From positions 80,016 through 144,015 of the forward strand of contig JAQUAX010000011.1 of the NCBI GenBank assembly GCA_028687035.1: DNA of 64,000 bases, read 5' to 3'. The stretch comes from Dechloromonas sp. (GTDB lineage: Bacteria; Pseudomonadota; Gammaproteobacteria; Burkholderiales; Rhodocyclaceae). The notes below the pieces were generated by a model. The model was given only the letters and a program-made list of their open reading frames with translations, was not told the origin of the DNA and searched no databases. Positions 11,142 through 22,375 of this stretch are shown here, piece by piece. Position 1 is the first letter of the stretch, and each line of letters opens with the position of its first letter. A program made the translations under genes and the position numbers.

Positions 11142-11158
11142 TCCTGCAGGAGAGCCAC

Positions 11159-11386
11159 ATGGCCAACATCATGATCCGTCAGGCCGACAGCGGCGGGCTG
11201 GTCTTCTACCTCCCGAAGCGCGACCTGGAAGCCTCGATCGAGTCCATCGAGTTCGATTCCCCGGAGAAATGGGGCGGCGAACTGAAGCTGGACAACGGCG
11301 GGGCGTATTACATCGACCCGATCGCCAAGCCCGCCCGCCTGCCCATTTCCCTGCGCGCGAAGCGCCTCGGTGCCGCCGAAGACTAA
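11159..11386 (+). CDS. nifT: Putative nitrogen fixation protein NifT (FixU)
   Basis: This 75-residue protein is of the NifT/FixU family, which is almost always found directly after nifK. The family pattern is visible: MANIMIRQ at the start, LVFYLPKRDLEA, WGGELKLDNGG and YIDPI. Its role is not established and mutants usually have little phenotype. The ribosome site is AGGAG and the distance to fdxN is 10 bases. Confidence 0.92.
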   Translation: MANIMIRQADSGGLVFYLPKRDLEASIESIEFDSPEKWGGELKLDNGGAYYIDPIAKPARLPISLRAKRLGAAED

Positions 11387-11396
11387 GGAGATTCCC

Positions 11397-11588
11397 ATGG
11401 CAATGAAAATCGACCCCGACATGTGCACCGCCTGCGGCGACTGCAAGCCGGTCTGCCCGACCAAGTCGATCAGTTCCGGCAAGATCTTTTTCAAGATCGA
11501 CGCCGCGACCTGCACCGAGTGCGACGGCCACAACGACACGCCGCTCTGCGTCGATGTCTGTCCGTCCGGCTGCATTTCCCCGGCCTGA
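11397..11588 (+). CDS. fdxN: nif-linked 2[4Fe-4S] ferredoxin (FdxN-type)
   Basis: This 63-residue ferredoxin has two cluster motifs: Cys10-x2-Cys13-x2-Cys16-x3-Cys20-Pro, and Cys39-x2-Cys42-x8-Cys51-x3-Cys55-Pro. The eight-residue insertion in the second motif (CDGHNDTPLC) marks the FdxN/allochromatium-type ferredoxins associated with nitrogen fixation. A further Cys59 is not part of a motif. AAGGAG precedes the ATG. It probably supplies electrons for cofactor assembly (NifB/NifEN) or to NifH; which one cannot be decided from sequence. Confidence 0.88.
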   Translation: MAMKIDPDMCTACGDCKPVCPTKSISSGKIFFKIDAATCTECDGHNDTPLCVDVCPSGCISPA

Positions 11589-11598
11589 GTCCTGAGCC

Positions 11599-11628
11599 GA
11601 GCGCCGGGGTTCCCCTGCCCCGGCGCTC
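11599..11628 (+). other. GC-rich hairpin between fdxN and nafY
   Basis: An 11-bp perfect stem (GAGCGCCGGGG / CCCCGGCGCTC, 8-base loop) starts 10 bases after the fdxN stop, without a T-tract. It is the second such hairpin in this operon and again sits at a boundary between highly expressed and probably less expressed genes. Confidence 0.6.
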
Positions 11629-11651
11629 CACTGAAGATTCCCGAGGAGCCC

Positions 11652-12386
11652 ATGATGTCCGATACCCCCGTCGCCTCCCGCGAAGCCGCGCTGCGCATCG
11701 CGCTCGCCGCCCGCGCCCTGAACGGCCTCGACCTGCGCGCGCTGGTCGGCGCGCTGATCGAGAAGCTCGACGCCCCGCTGACCGAGACCAAGCTCGGCAC
11801 GCTGACCGTCGAGGACCTGCGCGTGATCCTGGCCGGCGACTTCGCCGAACAGGGCTGCCACCTCGGCGTCGACCACGAGCAGCTGAAGGAAGCCATCCGC
11901 CTGCTCTGGGGCCAGGGCCTCGAGCACGGCGACTTTCCCGCGGTGGACGCCTATGCCGAGGGCGAAATGCCCGGCTCGATCCGCGTCGCCGTCGCCGCCA
12001 ACCGCGGCGAGAATCTCGACGGCCACTTCGGTTCCTGCGACCGTTTCCTGGTCTACCAGGTCGGCCGCGAGGAAATCCGGCTGATCGACGTGCGCAGCAC
12101 CGTCGAGGCCGACGCGGCGGAAGACAGGAATGCCGCGCGCTCGGCGCTGATCGGCGACTGCCAGATCGTCTACGTGCAGTCGATCGGCGGCCCGGCCGCG
12201 GCCAAGGTCGTCCGCGCCGGCGTGCATCCGGTCAAGAAGCCGGGCGGCGGCGCGATCCGCGAAGTGCTGGTCGAGCTGCAGCAGCGCCTGGCCAGCCCGC
12301 CGCCCTGGCTGGCGCAGATCATGGGCGTGCCGGCGGCGTCGCTGGCCCGCTTCGAGGACGAACTGGCCGCCGGGGAGGCCGCCTGA
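11652..12386 (+). CDS. nafY: NafY/NifY-type apodinitrogenase and FeMo-cofactor binding protein
   Basis: This 244-residue protein has two parts. Residues 1 to about 95 are an all-helical region like the N-terminal domain of NafY, which docks on apo-NifDK. Residues about 110-220 are a NifX/NifY/NifB-C-type cofactor domain (IRVAVAANRGENLDGHFGSCDRF, then IVYVQSIGGPAAAKVVRAGVHP). Such proteins stabilise apodinitrogenase and deliver FeMo-cofactor. Length favours NafY (about 240 residues) over NifY (about 220), but naming between these paralogues is uncertain. The stop overlaps the next start (TGATG). Confidence 0.85.
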   Translation: MMSDTPVASREAALRIALAARALNGLDLRALVGALIEKLDAPLTETKLGTLTVEDLRVILAGDFAEQGCHLGVDHEQLKEAIRLLWGQGLEHGDFPAVDAYAEGEMPGSIRVAVAANRGENLDGHFGSCDRFLVYQVGREEIRLIDVRSTVEADAAEDRNAARSALIGDCQIVYVQSIGGPAAAKVVRAGVHPVKKPGGGAIREVLVELQQRLASPPPWLAQIMGVPAASLARFEDELAAGEAA

Positions 12387-12646
12387 TGGATGCCGCCCTG
12401 CTCGCCCGCGTCGGCGAGGCCGTCCGCCGCGACGCCGGTCTGGCCGCGCTGCGTGCCGGCTTCCCCGGCCTGCATTTCAGCGAATGCAGCGACGACGACG
12501 TGTCGCCGCGCTACCGGCCGGCGCTGACCGTCGACGGCTACGCGCTCTACCTGGTCAGCGGCGCTTCGGGCCACTGCCTGGAAATGAGCAACGACCCGGC
12601 CGCGGCGACCGGCCTGCTGATCGCCCGCCTGGCCGATGACGAGTGA
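12386..12646 (+). CDS. Small nif-operon protein of unknown function
   Basis: This 86-residue acidic protein is translationally coupled to nafY (TGATG) and overlaps the next gene by 11 bases. It has no recognised motif. It begins with a short helical segment (MDAALLARVGEAVRRDAGLAA) and continues with FPGLHFSECSDDDV, YALYLVS and CLEMSNDPAAATGLLIARL. Small proteins like this recur after nifY in proteobacterial nif operons, and it may belong to a DUF named for that context, but I cannot confirm the family. Its place suggests a part in dinitrogenase maturation; no function is shown. Confidence 0.75.
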   Translation: MDAALLARVGEAVRRDAGLAALRAGFPGLHFSECSDDDVSPRYRPALTVDGYALYLVSGASGHCLEMSNDPAAATGLLIARLADDE

Positions 12647-13391
12647 ACGGGCTCCCGCCGCCGGCATCGGCCGCTTCGGCCTGTGTTCCGGGTGCAGCTA
12701 CTACCCGGACACGCTGAACGCGCACCGCTGCACGCCGGGCGACGCCTGCATCCGCGCGCACAGCGGCCGGCAGATCGACCGTTTCCTGCGCCAGAATCCG
12801 GACGAGGCGGCGCATTTCCTGGACGACCTGTTCTGGGAGCGGCGCGCCATCGCGGCCCGCTACGCCGCGGTCGACGCGATTTACGGGCTCAAAACCGATC
12901 CGGACGAAGTCGTCCGCCGCGTCGTCGCGACCCGGCTGCCGGTCGAGCAACTGGCGGCGATGCTCGGCGATGCGGACCGCGAGGTCCGGCTGTCGGTCGC
13001 CGCCCGCCTGCCGCCGGCGCAGCTCAACCGCCTGATCGACGACCCGGACTACCTGATCCGCGCCACCGTCGCCCGCCGCCTGCCGCACGGCCAGCTGGCC
13101 CGGCTGGTCCGCGACCCGGAGCGCGAAGTGCGCAAGGTCGTCGCCGGCCGGCTGCCGCCGTTCGCGCTGCACCTGCTGGCGGCCGACCCCGAACCCGAGG
13201 TGCGCGCGCTGGTCGCCGAGCGCGCCCTGCCCGGCCTGGCCGCGGCGCTGCTGCAGGACCCGGAATGGTGGGTCCGGCTGGCCGCGGTCGGCAATGCGCC
13301 GACCGATTTCCTGCCGCCGCTGGCCGACGATCCGGAACCCGAGGTCCGCGACGCCGTGCGGGCCCGGCTGGCCGAAAACCCACCTGCCTGA
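12636..13391 (+). CDS. Leucine-rich-repeat-variant (LRV) [4Fe-4S] protein
   Basis: This 251-residue protein has four N-terminal cysteines (Cys17, Cys20, Cys32, Cys38; CSGC and CTPGDAC) followed by about seven 24-residue helical repeats of the pattern DPDxxVRxxVAxRLPxxxLxxL. This is the architecture of the Azotobacter vinelandii LRV protein, a right-handed superhelix with a small iron-sulfur module, also encoded in its nif region. The function is unknown; a scaffold or docking role is plausible. The gene is the eighth in the operon and starts inside the preceding gene. Confidence 0.88.
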   Translation: MTSERAPAAGIGRFGLCSGCSYYPDTLNAHRCTPGDACIRAHSGRQIDRFLRQNPDEAAHFLDDLFWERRAIAARYAAVDAIYGLKTDPDEVVRRVVATRLPVEQLAAMLGDADREVRLSVAARLPPAQLNRLIDDPDYLIRATVARRLPHGQLARLVRDPEREVRKVVAGRLPPFALHLLAADPEPEVRALVAERALPGLAAALLQDPEWWVRLAAVGNAPTDFLPPLADDPEPEVRDAVRARLAENPPA

Positions 13392-13407
13392 TCCCGAGGA
13401 AGACACG

Positions 13408-14376
13408 ATGAAACAAAGCCTGGCCTGGACCGAATACTGCAAGTCGCTCGCCCCCGCCATCGTCGAAAGCTGCGCCAAGGTGCCGGTCAGCGGCGGCCCC
13501 GGCGAACTGGTCCGCGCGCTCGGCCGGGCGCTGCCCGAATGGAGCTTCCGCCACGCGCTGAGCCGCGGCGGCTGGTACCGGCTGGGCGGCATCGTCGATG
13601 CGGACGGCAACCGGGTCAGCGACGAACTGGAAAGCTGGGTCGAGCAGGAACTCGCCGGACGCGACGGCGACCTCGGCCGGCTGGCCGACGACTTCGCCGG
13701 GCAGACCCTGTACGCGACCCGCCTGGTCGGCCAGACGCACTACCTGGTCGGCATCGCCGGCGACGGCAGCGACGACTTCCTGCAACTGGAAATCGAGGAC
13801 CTGCAGGAGATGCGCGCCCACCGGCTGTTCGCCGGCGATCCGGCGAGCGTCGAGGAGCTGGTCGATCCGCGCGGCGGCGGCGAGCGGCCGCAGCCGCTCG
13901 GCCTGCCCTTCTACGCCTTCCGCCGGCTGCAGCACATCGGCGCGCTGCTCCGGCGCATGCTGGCCCGGCAGCCGGAACCGGCGCCGATCCACCGGATGAT
14001 CGACGACTGGGATGCGAGCAGCGCCGGCCACGCCAGCGCCTATGCCAACCACTGGGTGATCGCCACCCGCGAACATCTGGACCGCTACCAGCAGCCGGTG
14101 TTCCGCGCCCAGCCGATCCCGACGCTGGCCGGCGAGCCGCCGGAGTTCGCCGCGGCAGCGGGAACGAGCGGCCTGGCGCTGCACGGCGCGATCGCCCGCT
14201 TCGACCGCGAGGCGGGCTATCCGATGGCCTGGTATTTCCACATGCTGGGCAGCAAGGCGGTGCCGCACTGGGTGGCCCGCAGCGTCGTCGAGGATGCGCT
14301 GGCCGGCTTCGCCTACCTGCCGCAGCGCGACGTCGAAGTCGTCCGCGGCTGGCTGCACCGCCCCTACGCGGTCTGA
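13408..14376 (+). CDS. Unknown protein at the end of the nifHDK operon
   Basis: This 322-residue soluble protein follows lrv by 16 bases with a ribosome site (GAGGAAG). No known domain was recognised. It is rich in Trp/Arg/His and has conserved-looking blocks WSFRHALSRGGWYRLGG, GDGSDDFLQLEIEDLQEMR and YPMAWYFHMLGSKAVPHWV. It has no signal peptide, no membrane segment, and only two cysteines near the N-terminus. The operon position predicts expression under nitrogen-fixing conditions. Its 3' end overlaps the convergent kinase gene by 13 bases, so no terminator separates them. Confidence 0.8.
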   Translation: MKQSLAWTEYCKSLAPAIVESCAKVPVSGGPGELVRALGRALPEWSFRHALSRGGWYRLGGIVDADGNRVSDELESWVEQELAGRDGDLGRLADDFAGQTLYATRLVGQTHYLVGIAGDGSDDFLQLEIEDLQEMRAHRLFAGDPASVEELVDPRGGGERPQPLGLPFYAFRRLQHIGALLRRMLARQPEPAPIHRMIDDWDASSAGHASAYANHWVIATREHLDRYQQPVFRAQPIPTLAGEPPEFAAAAGTSGLALHGAIARFDREAGYPMAWYFHMLGSKAVPHWVARSVVEDALAGFAYLPQRDVEVVRGWLHRPYAV

Positions 14377-16703
14377 ACGGCGGCGCGCAGCGCGTCGAGC
14401 ATGGATTCGAACAGGCGCTCGGGATCGACCGGCTTCGGGATGTGGCCGTTCATGCCGGCTTCCGCGCAGGCCCGGCGGTCGTCCTCGAACACGTTGGCGG
14501 TCATCGCCAGGATGGGCGTCGTCCGGTTCAGCGAATCGGCGCGGATCGCGCGCGCCGCATCGACGCCGGACAGCCGCGGCATCTGCATGTCCATCAGGAT
14601 CAGGTCGTAGTGCTGCTGCCGGGCCAGCGTGCAGGCGATCTCGCCGTCCTCGGCCAGGTCGACGCACAACCCGGCGTCCTCGAGCAGGCCGCGCGAGACT
14701 TCCTGGTTGATCGGCTCGTCCTCGACGAGCAGGATACGGGCGCCGGGGAAGGCAGCGGCCAGCTGCCGCTCGGCGCTGCCTTCCGGCGCGGCGACCGGCA
14801 GCGCGGACGGCGCGGCCTTGTCCAGGCGGACCGTGAACCAGAAGGTGCTGCCGACGCCGGGCCGGCTGTCGACGCCGATCTCGCCGCCCATCAGCCCGAC
14901 CAGGCGCTTGCTGATCGCCAGCCCGAGGCCGGTGCCGCCGTAGCGCCGGGTCATCGAGCCGTCGGCCTGCTCGAACGCGGTGAACAGCCGCCGGCGGTCG
15001 TTTTCGTCGATGCCGATGCCCGTATCGCGGACTTCCCAGCGCAGCCGCAGGGCGTCCGCGCCTTCCGCGTCGATGCGCGCGGAAATGACGATCTCGCCGG
15101 CCTCGGTGAATTTGAGCGCGTTGCCGGCCAGGTTCAGCAGGATCTGATTCAGGCGCAGCGGGTCGCCGCGGACCGGGCGTTCGGCCAGCCCCGGCGGCAG
15201 GTCGACGCGCAGCGCCAGCCCCTTCTCGGCGGCCCGGTGGCCGATCAGGCTGAGCAGGTTGGCCGGGATTTCGCCGATCCGGAAATCGATGCGCTCGAGC
15301 TGCAGGCGGTCGGCCTCGATCTTCGACAGGTCGAGGATGTCGTTGATGATGCCGAGCAGGTGCTTCGAGGAGCGGTCGATCATCGCCAGCTGCTCGCGCA
15401 GCTTCGGATCGCCGGCATGACGCAGCGCCAGCGCGGCCATACCGATGATGCCGTTCATCGGCGTGCGCAGTTCGTGGCTCATGTTGGCGAGGAAGGTGCT
15501 CTTCGCCCGGCTGGCGGCCTCGGCGGCATCGCGGGCGCGCATCAGGTCGGCGGTGCGCAGGCGGACCTCCTCCTCGAGCTCGTCCTTGTGCCGGGCCAGC
15601 TGCACTTCGGCCGCCTTGCGCTCGCTGATGTCGGTCGAGATGCCGCACAGCGCGTAGATCTGGCCGTCCTCGCGGCGCAGCGGCAGCTTGACGGTCAGGT
15701 AGGTGTTGGTCTGCCCGGTATGGCGATCGACGTTGTTTTCCTCGACGCGCAGCGTCTCGCCGTCGTGCAGCACGCGGCGGTCGTTGCGCCGCAGCTGGGC
15801 CAGGGTCTCGCCGTCGAAGAACACCGCGTCGTCGCGCCCGACGATGTCCTCGAGCGGCAGCCGGAACAGCTCGCGGACCCAGCGGTTGGCGTACAGGTAG
15901 CGGCCCTCGCTGTCCTTCAGGTAGATGTAGGCGCTGACGTTGTCGAGGATGGTCGACAGCTTCTGTTCGCTGGCCCGCAATTCCTCGGTGCGCAGGCCGA
16001 GCGCGTCGAGCATGCCGTCGAACGCGGCGGCCAGCCGCCCGGCTTCGTCGTCGCCGGACAGCCCGACGCGCTGCGTCAGGTCGCCGCCCTGCACGGCATC
16101 GACGACGCGCTGGATGCGGGCCAAGCGGGCCGTCAGGTAGCGCCCGGCGAGGCCGGCGATGGCCAGCGCGGCGAGCACGGCGGCCAGGCCGTACAGCGCA
16201 CCGTCGCGCCGGATTTCGGCGATCTGCGCGGCCAGCCGCTGCCCGCCGACGCCGATGCGGACCCAGCCGACCGGGCGGCCGCCATAGACGATGGGGCTGG
16301 CGACATCGACCAGCGTCGCGCTGCGCTGCAGCACCTGCGCGTCGCCGCCGGCCGGCAGGTCGGCGAGGTAGAGGCTGCGCCGCGCCGGCTGGTCGTGGGC
16401 GAGGACCAGGCCGCGCGCATCGACGACCAGCGCATGGCGCAGGTCGGGATAGCCGGCCAGGCCGTCGATGATTTCCTGCAGCCCGGCGTAGTCGCGGGCG
16501 GCCATCCAGGCGGACGCGGACACCGAGATGCTGCGCGCCAGCGCGACCGCCTCTTCCGACTGGCGCTCGATCGCCATGTCGGCCTGGCGCCGCGTCATGT
16601 CGAACACGAACAGCGCCATCGCCAGCCCGACGACCAGGCCGACGCCGATCGTCAGCTGCCGGCGCAGCGTGCCGCCCAGCCAGCGCCGCAGCGCGGCGAT
16701 CAC
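14364..16703 (-). CDS. Hybrid sensor histidine kinase (Cache-like, HAMP, PAS, HisKA, HATPase, receiver)
   Basis: The start is the GTG at 16703, overlapping the lipoprotein gene stop as GTGA. The 779-residue product has a membrane segment at about 18-36, a periplasmic sensor at 40-165, and a second membrane segment at 168-188. HAMP follows to about 245, then PAS (250-365; ILDNVSAYIYLKDSEGRYLYAN), phospho-acceptor His410 (NMSHELRTPMNG), and an ATPase domain with TGIGI and GGTGLGL. The C-terminal receiver has Asp705 ([11 protein letters not shown]). No output domain or Hpt is present, so a separate phosphotransfer protein is needed. It probably reads the PhnD-like lipoprotein encoded just before it. 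Confidence 0.88.
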   Translation of the reverse strand: MIAALRRWLGGTLRRQLTIGVGLVVGLAMALFVFDMTRRQADMAIERQSEEAVALARSISVSASAWMAARDYAGLQEIIDGLAGYPDLRHALVVDARGLVLAHDQPARRSLYLADLPAGGDAQVLQRSATLVDVASPIVYGGRPVGWVRIGVGGQRLAAQIAEIRRDGALYGLAAVLAALAIAGLAGRYLTARLARIQRVVDAVQGGDLTQRVGLSGDDEAGRLAAAFDGMLDALGLRTEELRASEQKLSTILDNVSAYIYLKDSEGRYLYANRWVRELFRLPLEDIVGRDDAVFFDGETLAQLRRNDRRVLHDGETLRVEENNVDRHTGQTNTYLTVKLPLRREDGQIYALCGISTDISERKAAEVQLARHKDELEEEVRLRTADLMRARDAAEAASRAKSTFLANMSHELRTPMNGIIGMAALALRHAGDPKLREQLAMIDRSSKHLLGIINDILDLSKIEADRLQLERIDFRIGEIPANLLSLIGHRAAEKGLALRVDLPPGLAERPVRGDPLRLNQILLNLAGNALKFTEAGEIVISARIDAEGADALRLRWEVRDTGIGIDENDRRRLFTAFEQADGSMTRRYGGTGLGLAISKRLVGLMGGEIGVDSRPGVGSTFWFTVRLDKAAPSALPVAAPEGSAERQLAAAFPGARILLVEDEPINQEVSRGLLEDAGLCVDLAEDGEIACTLARQQHYDLILMDMQMPRLSGVDAARAIRADSLNRTTPILAMTANVFEDDRRACAEAGMNGHIPKPVDPERLFESMLDALRAAVQTA

Positions 16704-17643
16704 GGCTGCACCTCGACCGGCCGGACCTCGCGCTCGAAGACGGCGATGTAGTCGCGGACCTTGTCGTAGCTGGCGTCGTCGGCGGCGTGGAAACGCGCGG
16801 TCGCCATGCCGGCCAGGATCGCCGGGCCGCCCGGCGCGTCGGCCAGTTCGAGCAGCAGGCGGCGCACCGCGTCGGCGACGGCCGGCGGCACGTCGTCGCG
16901 CACCATCACCGCGTTGTTCATCAGCGGCGGCGTTTCCCACTGCACCTTCAGCCCGGCCGCCTCCTGCGGATGGTCGCGCTGGAACAGCCGCCACGCCGCG
17001 GGCCAGGTGCCGGCCGCCGCGGCGCGCCCGAGATGGACGTTCATGATCGCCGATTGCTGCGAGCCGACGTAGGTATTGCGGATGTCGCGGTTGATGTCCA
17101 GCCCGGCGCGGTGCAGGAAATACTGCGGCATCACGCAGGCGGCAAGCGCGGTCGGCGACGGGTAGGCGACGGTCTGGCCGCGCAGGTCCGCCGGGCTGAC
17201 GACCGGGCCGTCCTTGCGGACGATGATCAGGCCGCGGAAATCGGCAGCATCGCCGGCCATCGCGATCACCCGGTAGCCGGCAGCGTTCGCCTGGATCGCC
17301 TGCCACGGGTTGGGCAGCAGGAATTCCGGCCCGCGCGCCCGGATCTTCGCTTCGTAGGCCGCGTAGTCGCGCGAGGCCTCGAGTTCCAGGCGGACGCCGT
17401 CCAGACGGCCGTTCAGGTGATCGAGCAGCGGCTGGTAGGCGGCCGACAGCAATTTGGGGTTGTGCAGCGGGTGAACCGCGAAACGGTAGGCGGCCGGCGC
17501 GGCGACCGGCGGCGTCGCGCGGTACTGCAGTTCGCGTTCGGGCGGCGCCCCGTCGCAGCCGGCCAGCGCCAGCGCCAGGCCTGCCAGTGCGGCCAGCACC
17601 GCGAGCGCGGCCCGGCGGCCCGGGGAAACGGAGGCCGGCCGGC

Positions 17644-17647
<4 letters not shown>
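16700..17647 (-). CDS. PhnD-like periplasmic substrate-binding lipoprotein
   Basis: This 315-residue protein has a lipobox (ALALAGC, Cys near residue 29) and a PhnD/phosphate-phosphonate-type periplasmic binding fold ([64 protein letters not shown]). There is no ABC permease or ATPase nearby. Instead it is coupled on both sides to histidine kinase genes by four-base overlaps (ATGA before, GTGA after). In this setting such proteins act as ligand-sensing partners of kinases. The ligand cannot be read from the sequence; phosphonate, phosphite or another small oxyanion are possibilities. Confidence 0.82.
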
Positions 17648-20226
<2,579 letters not shown>

Positions 20227-20337
20227 TGCTTGCTTCCTGCCTCGCCCGGGCGGCTATCGTTCTTGTGCCGGCGCTGCGGCGCCTCGCCGCATCTTATGCG
20301 CTTATGCCGCAGGACTGCAAACGCCCCGACAGAGGTG

Positions 20338-20390
20338 CCGGCCGGCTTTTTGTCGGCTTTGCAACAGCGAACCGACACGGCGCCGGCCGG
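20338..20390. repeat. Nested palindrome centred on the nifV NifA site
   Basis: Two pairs of arms share one centre near 20364: outer CCGGCCGGC (20338-20346) with GCCGGCCGG (20382-20390), and inner TGTCGG (20351-20356) with CCGACA (20372-20377), separated by 4 bases on each side. In RNA from either strand this would be a long hairpin with one internal loop. It overlaps the NifA site and lies in the leader region of the divergent kinase gene. Confidence 0.75.
20351..20366. promoter_or_regulatory. NifA upstream activator sequence for nifV
   Basis: A perfect TGT-N10-ACA (TGT CGGCTTTGCA ACA) lies about 62 bases upstream of the -24 element of the nifV promoter. This is somewhat closer than at nifH. 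Confidence 0.82.
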
Positions 20391-20427
20391 AAAACGATTT
20401 TTTCATTTTATTCAAAGACTTGTGTCC

Positions 20428-20443
20428 TGGCACCGGATTTGCT
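20428..20443 (+). promoter_or_regulatory. Sigma-54 (-24/-12) promoter of the nifV operon
   Basis: TGGCACC-N4-TTGCT matches the -24/-12 consensus closely, with GG and GC in register. Its 3' end is 24 bases before the nifV ATG, so the leader is very short (about 14 bases) and contains just the ribosome site CAAGGAG. Confidence 0.9.
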
Positions 20444-20467
20444 GACGGAATGGCAAGGAGAAACGCC

Positions 20468-21607
20468 ATGACCACCACGCCCTTTGTCACGATCAACGAC
20501 ACGACGCTGCGCGACGGCGAGCAGTCGGCCGGCGTCGCCTTCTCGCTGGCCGAGAAGCTGGACATCGCGCGCCGGCTGGCGGCGATCGGCGTTCCCGAAC
20601 TGGAAGTCGGCATCCCGGCGATGGGCGGCGAGGAGCGCGAATCGATCCGCGCCGTGGCCGATCTGGACCTGCCCTGCCGGCTGATGGTGTGGAGCCGCAT
20701 GCACCCGGCCGACATCGCCGCCTGCGCCGGGCTCGGCGCCCACCGCGTCGATATCTCGGTGCCGGCCTCCGACCAGCACCTGGCCTACAAGCTGAAGCAG
20801 GACCGCAGCTGGCTGCTGCGCGAATTGCCGAAATACGTCGGCGCCGCGCTGAGCCTCGGGCTGGAAGTCGCCGTCGGCTGCGAGGACGCGTCGCGCGCCG
20901 ATCCCGCCTTTCTGTGCGCGCTGGCCGAAGTCGCCGAGCGGGCCGGCGCCCGCCGGCTGCGCTTCGCCGACACGCTGGGCATCCTCGAGCCGTTCTCGAC
21001 CCACGACCGGATCGCGCTGCTGCGCCGCCACAGCGGGCTGGAAATCGAGATGCACGCCCACGACGACCTCGGCCTGGCTACCGCCAACACGCTGGCCGCC
21101 TGCCGGGCCGGCGCGACACACGTCAATACGACGGTCAACGGCCTCGGCGAGCGGGCCGGCAACGCGCCGCTCGAGGAGGTCGTGCTCGGCCTGCAGAAGC
21201 TGCACGGCATCGCGACCGGCGTCGACCTGAAGGCCTTTCCGGCGCTGTCGGCCGTCGTCGCCAGCGCGTCCGGGCGCGCCGTGCCCTGGCAGAAGAGCGT
21301 CGTCGGCGCCGGCGCCTTCACGCACGAGGCCGGCATCCACGTCGATGGCCTCTTGAAGCACCCGGACAATTACCAGGGCTTCGACCCGGGTGAAGTCGGG
21401 CAGCGCCACCGCATCGTGCTCGGCAAGCATTCGGGCAGCCGCGCCGTGCAACTGGTCTATGGCCAGCTCGGCATCGCGGTCGACGAGGCCGAAGCCGCCG
21501 AATTGCTGGTCGCCGTCCGCCACTTCGTCGCGACCCGCAAGCGGCCGCCGGAAGCCGCCGACCTGGGCGCGCTGCTCGCCGCCGTCCGGAGCCCCCACCA
21601 TGCCTGA
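20468..21607 (+). CDS. nifV: Homocitrate synthase NifV
   Basis: This 379-residue enzyme condenses acetyl-CoA and 2-oxoglutarate to homocitrate, the organic ligand of FeMo-cofactor. Family signatures are visible: the catalytic start [17 protein letters not shown], the metal-binding pair [24 protein letters not shown], and [18 protein letters not shown]. No C-terminal regulatory (LeuA dimer) domain is present, as expected for NifV. It opens the second NifA-controlled operon and overlaps cysE by 8 bases. Confidence 0.95.
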   Translation: MTTTPFVTINDTTLRDGEQSAGVAFSLAEKLDIARRLAAIGVPELEVGIPAMGGEERESIRAVADLDLPCRLMVWSRMHPADIAACAGLGAHRVDISVPASDQHLAYKLKQDRSWLLRELPKYVGAALSLGLEVAVGCEDASRADPAFLCALAEVAERAGARRLRFADTLGILEPFSTHDRIALLRRHSGLEIEMHAHDDLGLATANTLAACRAGATHVNTTVNGLGERAGNAPLEEVVLGLQKLHGIATGVDLKAFPALSAVVASASGRAVPWQKSVVGAGAFTHEAGIHVDGLLKHPDNYQGFDPGEVGQRHRIVLGKHSGSRAVQLVYGQLGIAVDEAEAAELLVAVRHFVATRKRPPEAADLGALLAAVRSPHHA

Positions 21608-22370
21608 AACGATCGCCATGACCCTGCCCTCCCCGGCCCGCCCCGGCCTCTGGCCGACGCTGCGCGAAGACCTCGCCTGCGTGTTCCGGCGCGACCCCGC
21701 CGCCCGTTCGACGCTCGAGGTGCTGACCACCTATCCCGGCGTCCATGCCCTGCTCGCCCACCGCGTCGCGCACCGGCTGTGGCGGAACGGCTGGCGCTAT
21801 CCGGCGCGCTTCCTGTCCTTCCTGAGCCGCACGCTGAGCAACGTCGACATCCACCCGGGCGCGACCATCGGCCGCCGCTTCTTCATCGATCACGGCGCCG
21901 GCGTGGTGATCGGCGAGACGGCCGAGATCGGCGACGACGTCACGCTGTACCACGGCGTCACGCTGGGCGGCACGTCCTGGAACAAGGGCAAGCGCCACCC
22001 GACGCTGCAGGACGGCGTCGTCGTCGGCGCCGGCGCCAAGATCCTCGGGCCGATCACGATCGGCGAGCGGGTCCGGGTCGGCGCCAACTCGGTCGTCGTC
22101 AAGGACGTTCCGGCCGACCGCACCGTGGTCGGCGTTCCCGGGCGCATCGTCGAGACGCGGCTGGCCGCAGCCCGCGCCGGCAGCGGGATCAGCCTCGACC
22201 ACCACCTGCTGCCCGATCCGGTGGCCCGCTCGATCGCCTGCCTGGTCGAGCGCATCGACACGCTGGAGCGCGAACTGGCCGCGCTGCGCGACCAGCCGCC
22301 GCCGGACCATGCCGACGACTGCCGCAGCTGCTCGGCCGGCGAACTGTGCTGCGATCACGAAGCGGGGTGA
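21600..22370 (+). CDS. cysE: nif-linked serine O-acetyltransferase (CysE1-type)
   Basis: This 256-residue protein of the hexapeptide acetyltransferase family makes O-acetylserine for cysteine synthesis. The left-handed beta-helix and active-site loop are visible ([42 protein letters not shown]). A nif-specific copy supplies cysteine sulfur for iron-sulfur clusters, as in Azotobacter. The N-terminal helical domain is short. After a coiled segment ([18 protein letters not shown]) the protein ends in an unusual Cys-rich tail ([15 protein letters not shown]) in place of the common regulatory C-terminus. Confidence 0.92.
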   Translation: MPETIAMTLPSPARPGLWPTLREDLACVFRRDPAARSTLEVLTTYPGVHALLAHRVAHRLWRNGWRYPARFLSFLSRTLSNVDIHPGATIGRRFFIDHGAGVVIGETAEIGDDVTLYHGVTLGGTSWNKGKRHPTLQDGVVVGAGAKILGPITIGERVRVGANSVVVKDVPADRTVVGVPGRIVETRLAAARAGSGISLDHHLLPDPVARSIACLVERIDTLERELAALRDQPPPDHADDCRSCSAGELCCDHEAG

Positions 22371-22375
22371 CGGCC

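Noticed and set aside
13539..16751. A 1070-codon open frame on the plus strand
   Set aside because: It is antisense to the hybrid kinase gene and overlaps the true frame of the nif-operon ORF. Its composition (Arg/Ala/Gly/Gln-rich, no domains) is typical of GC-rich shadow frames.
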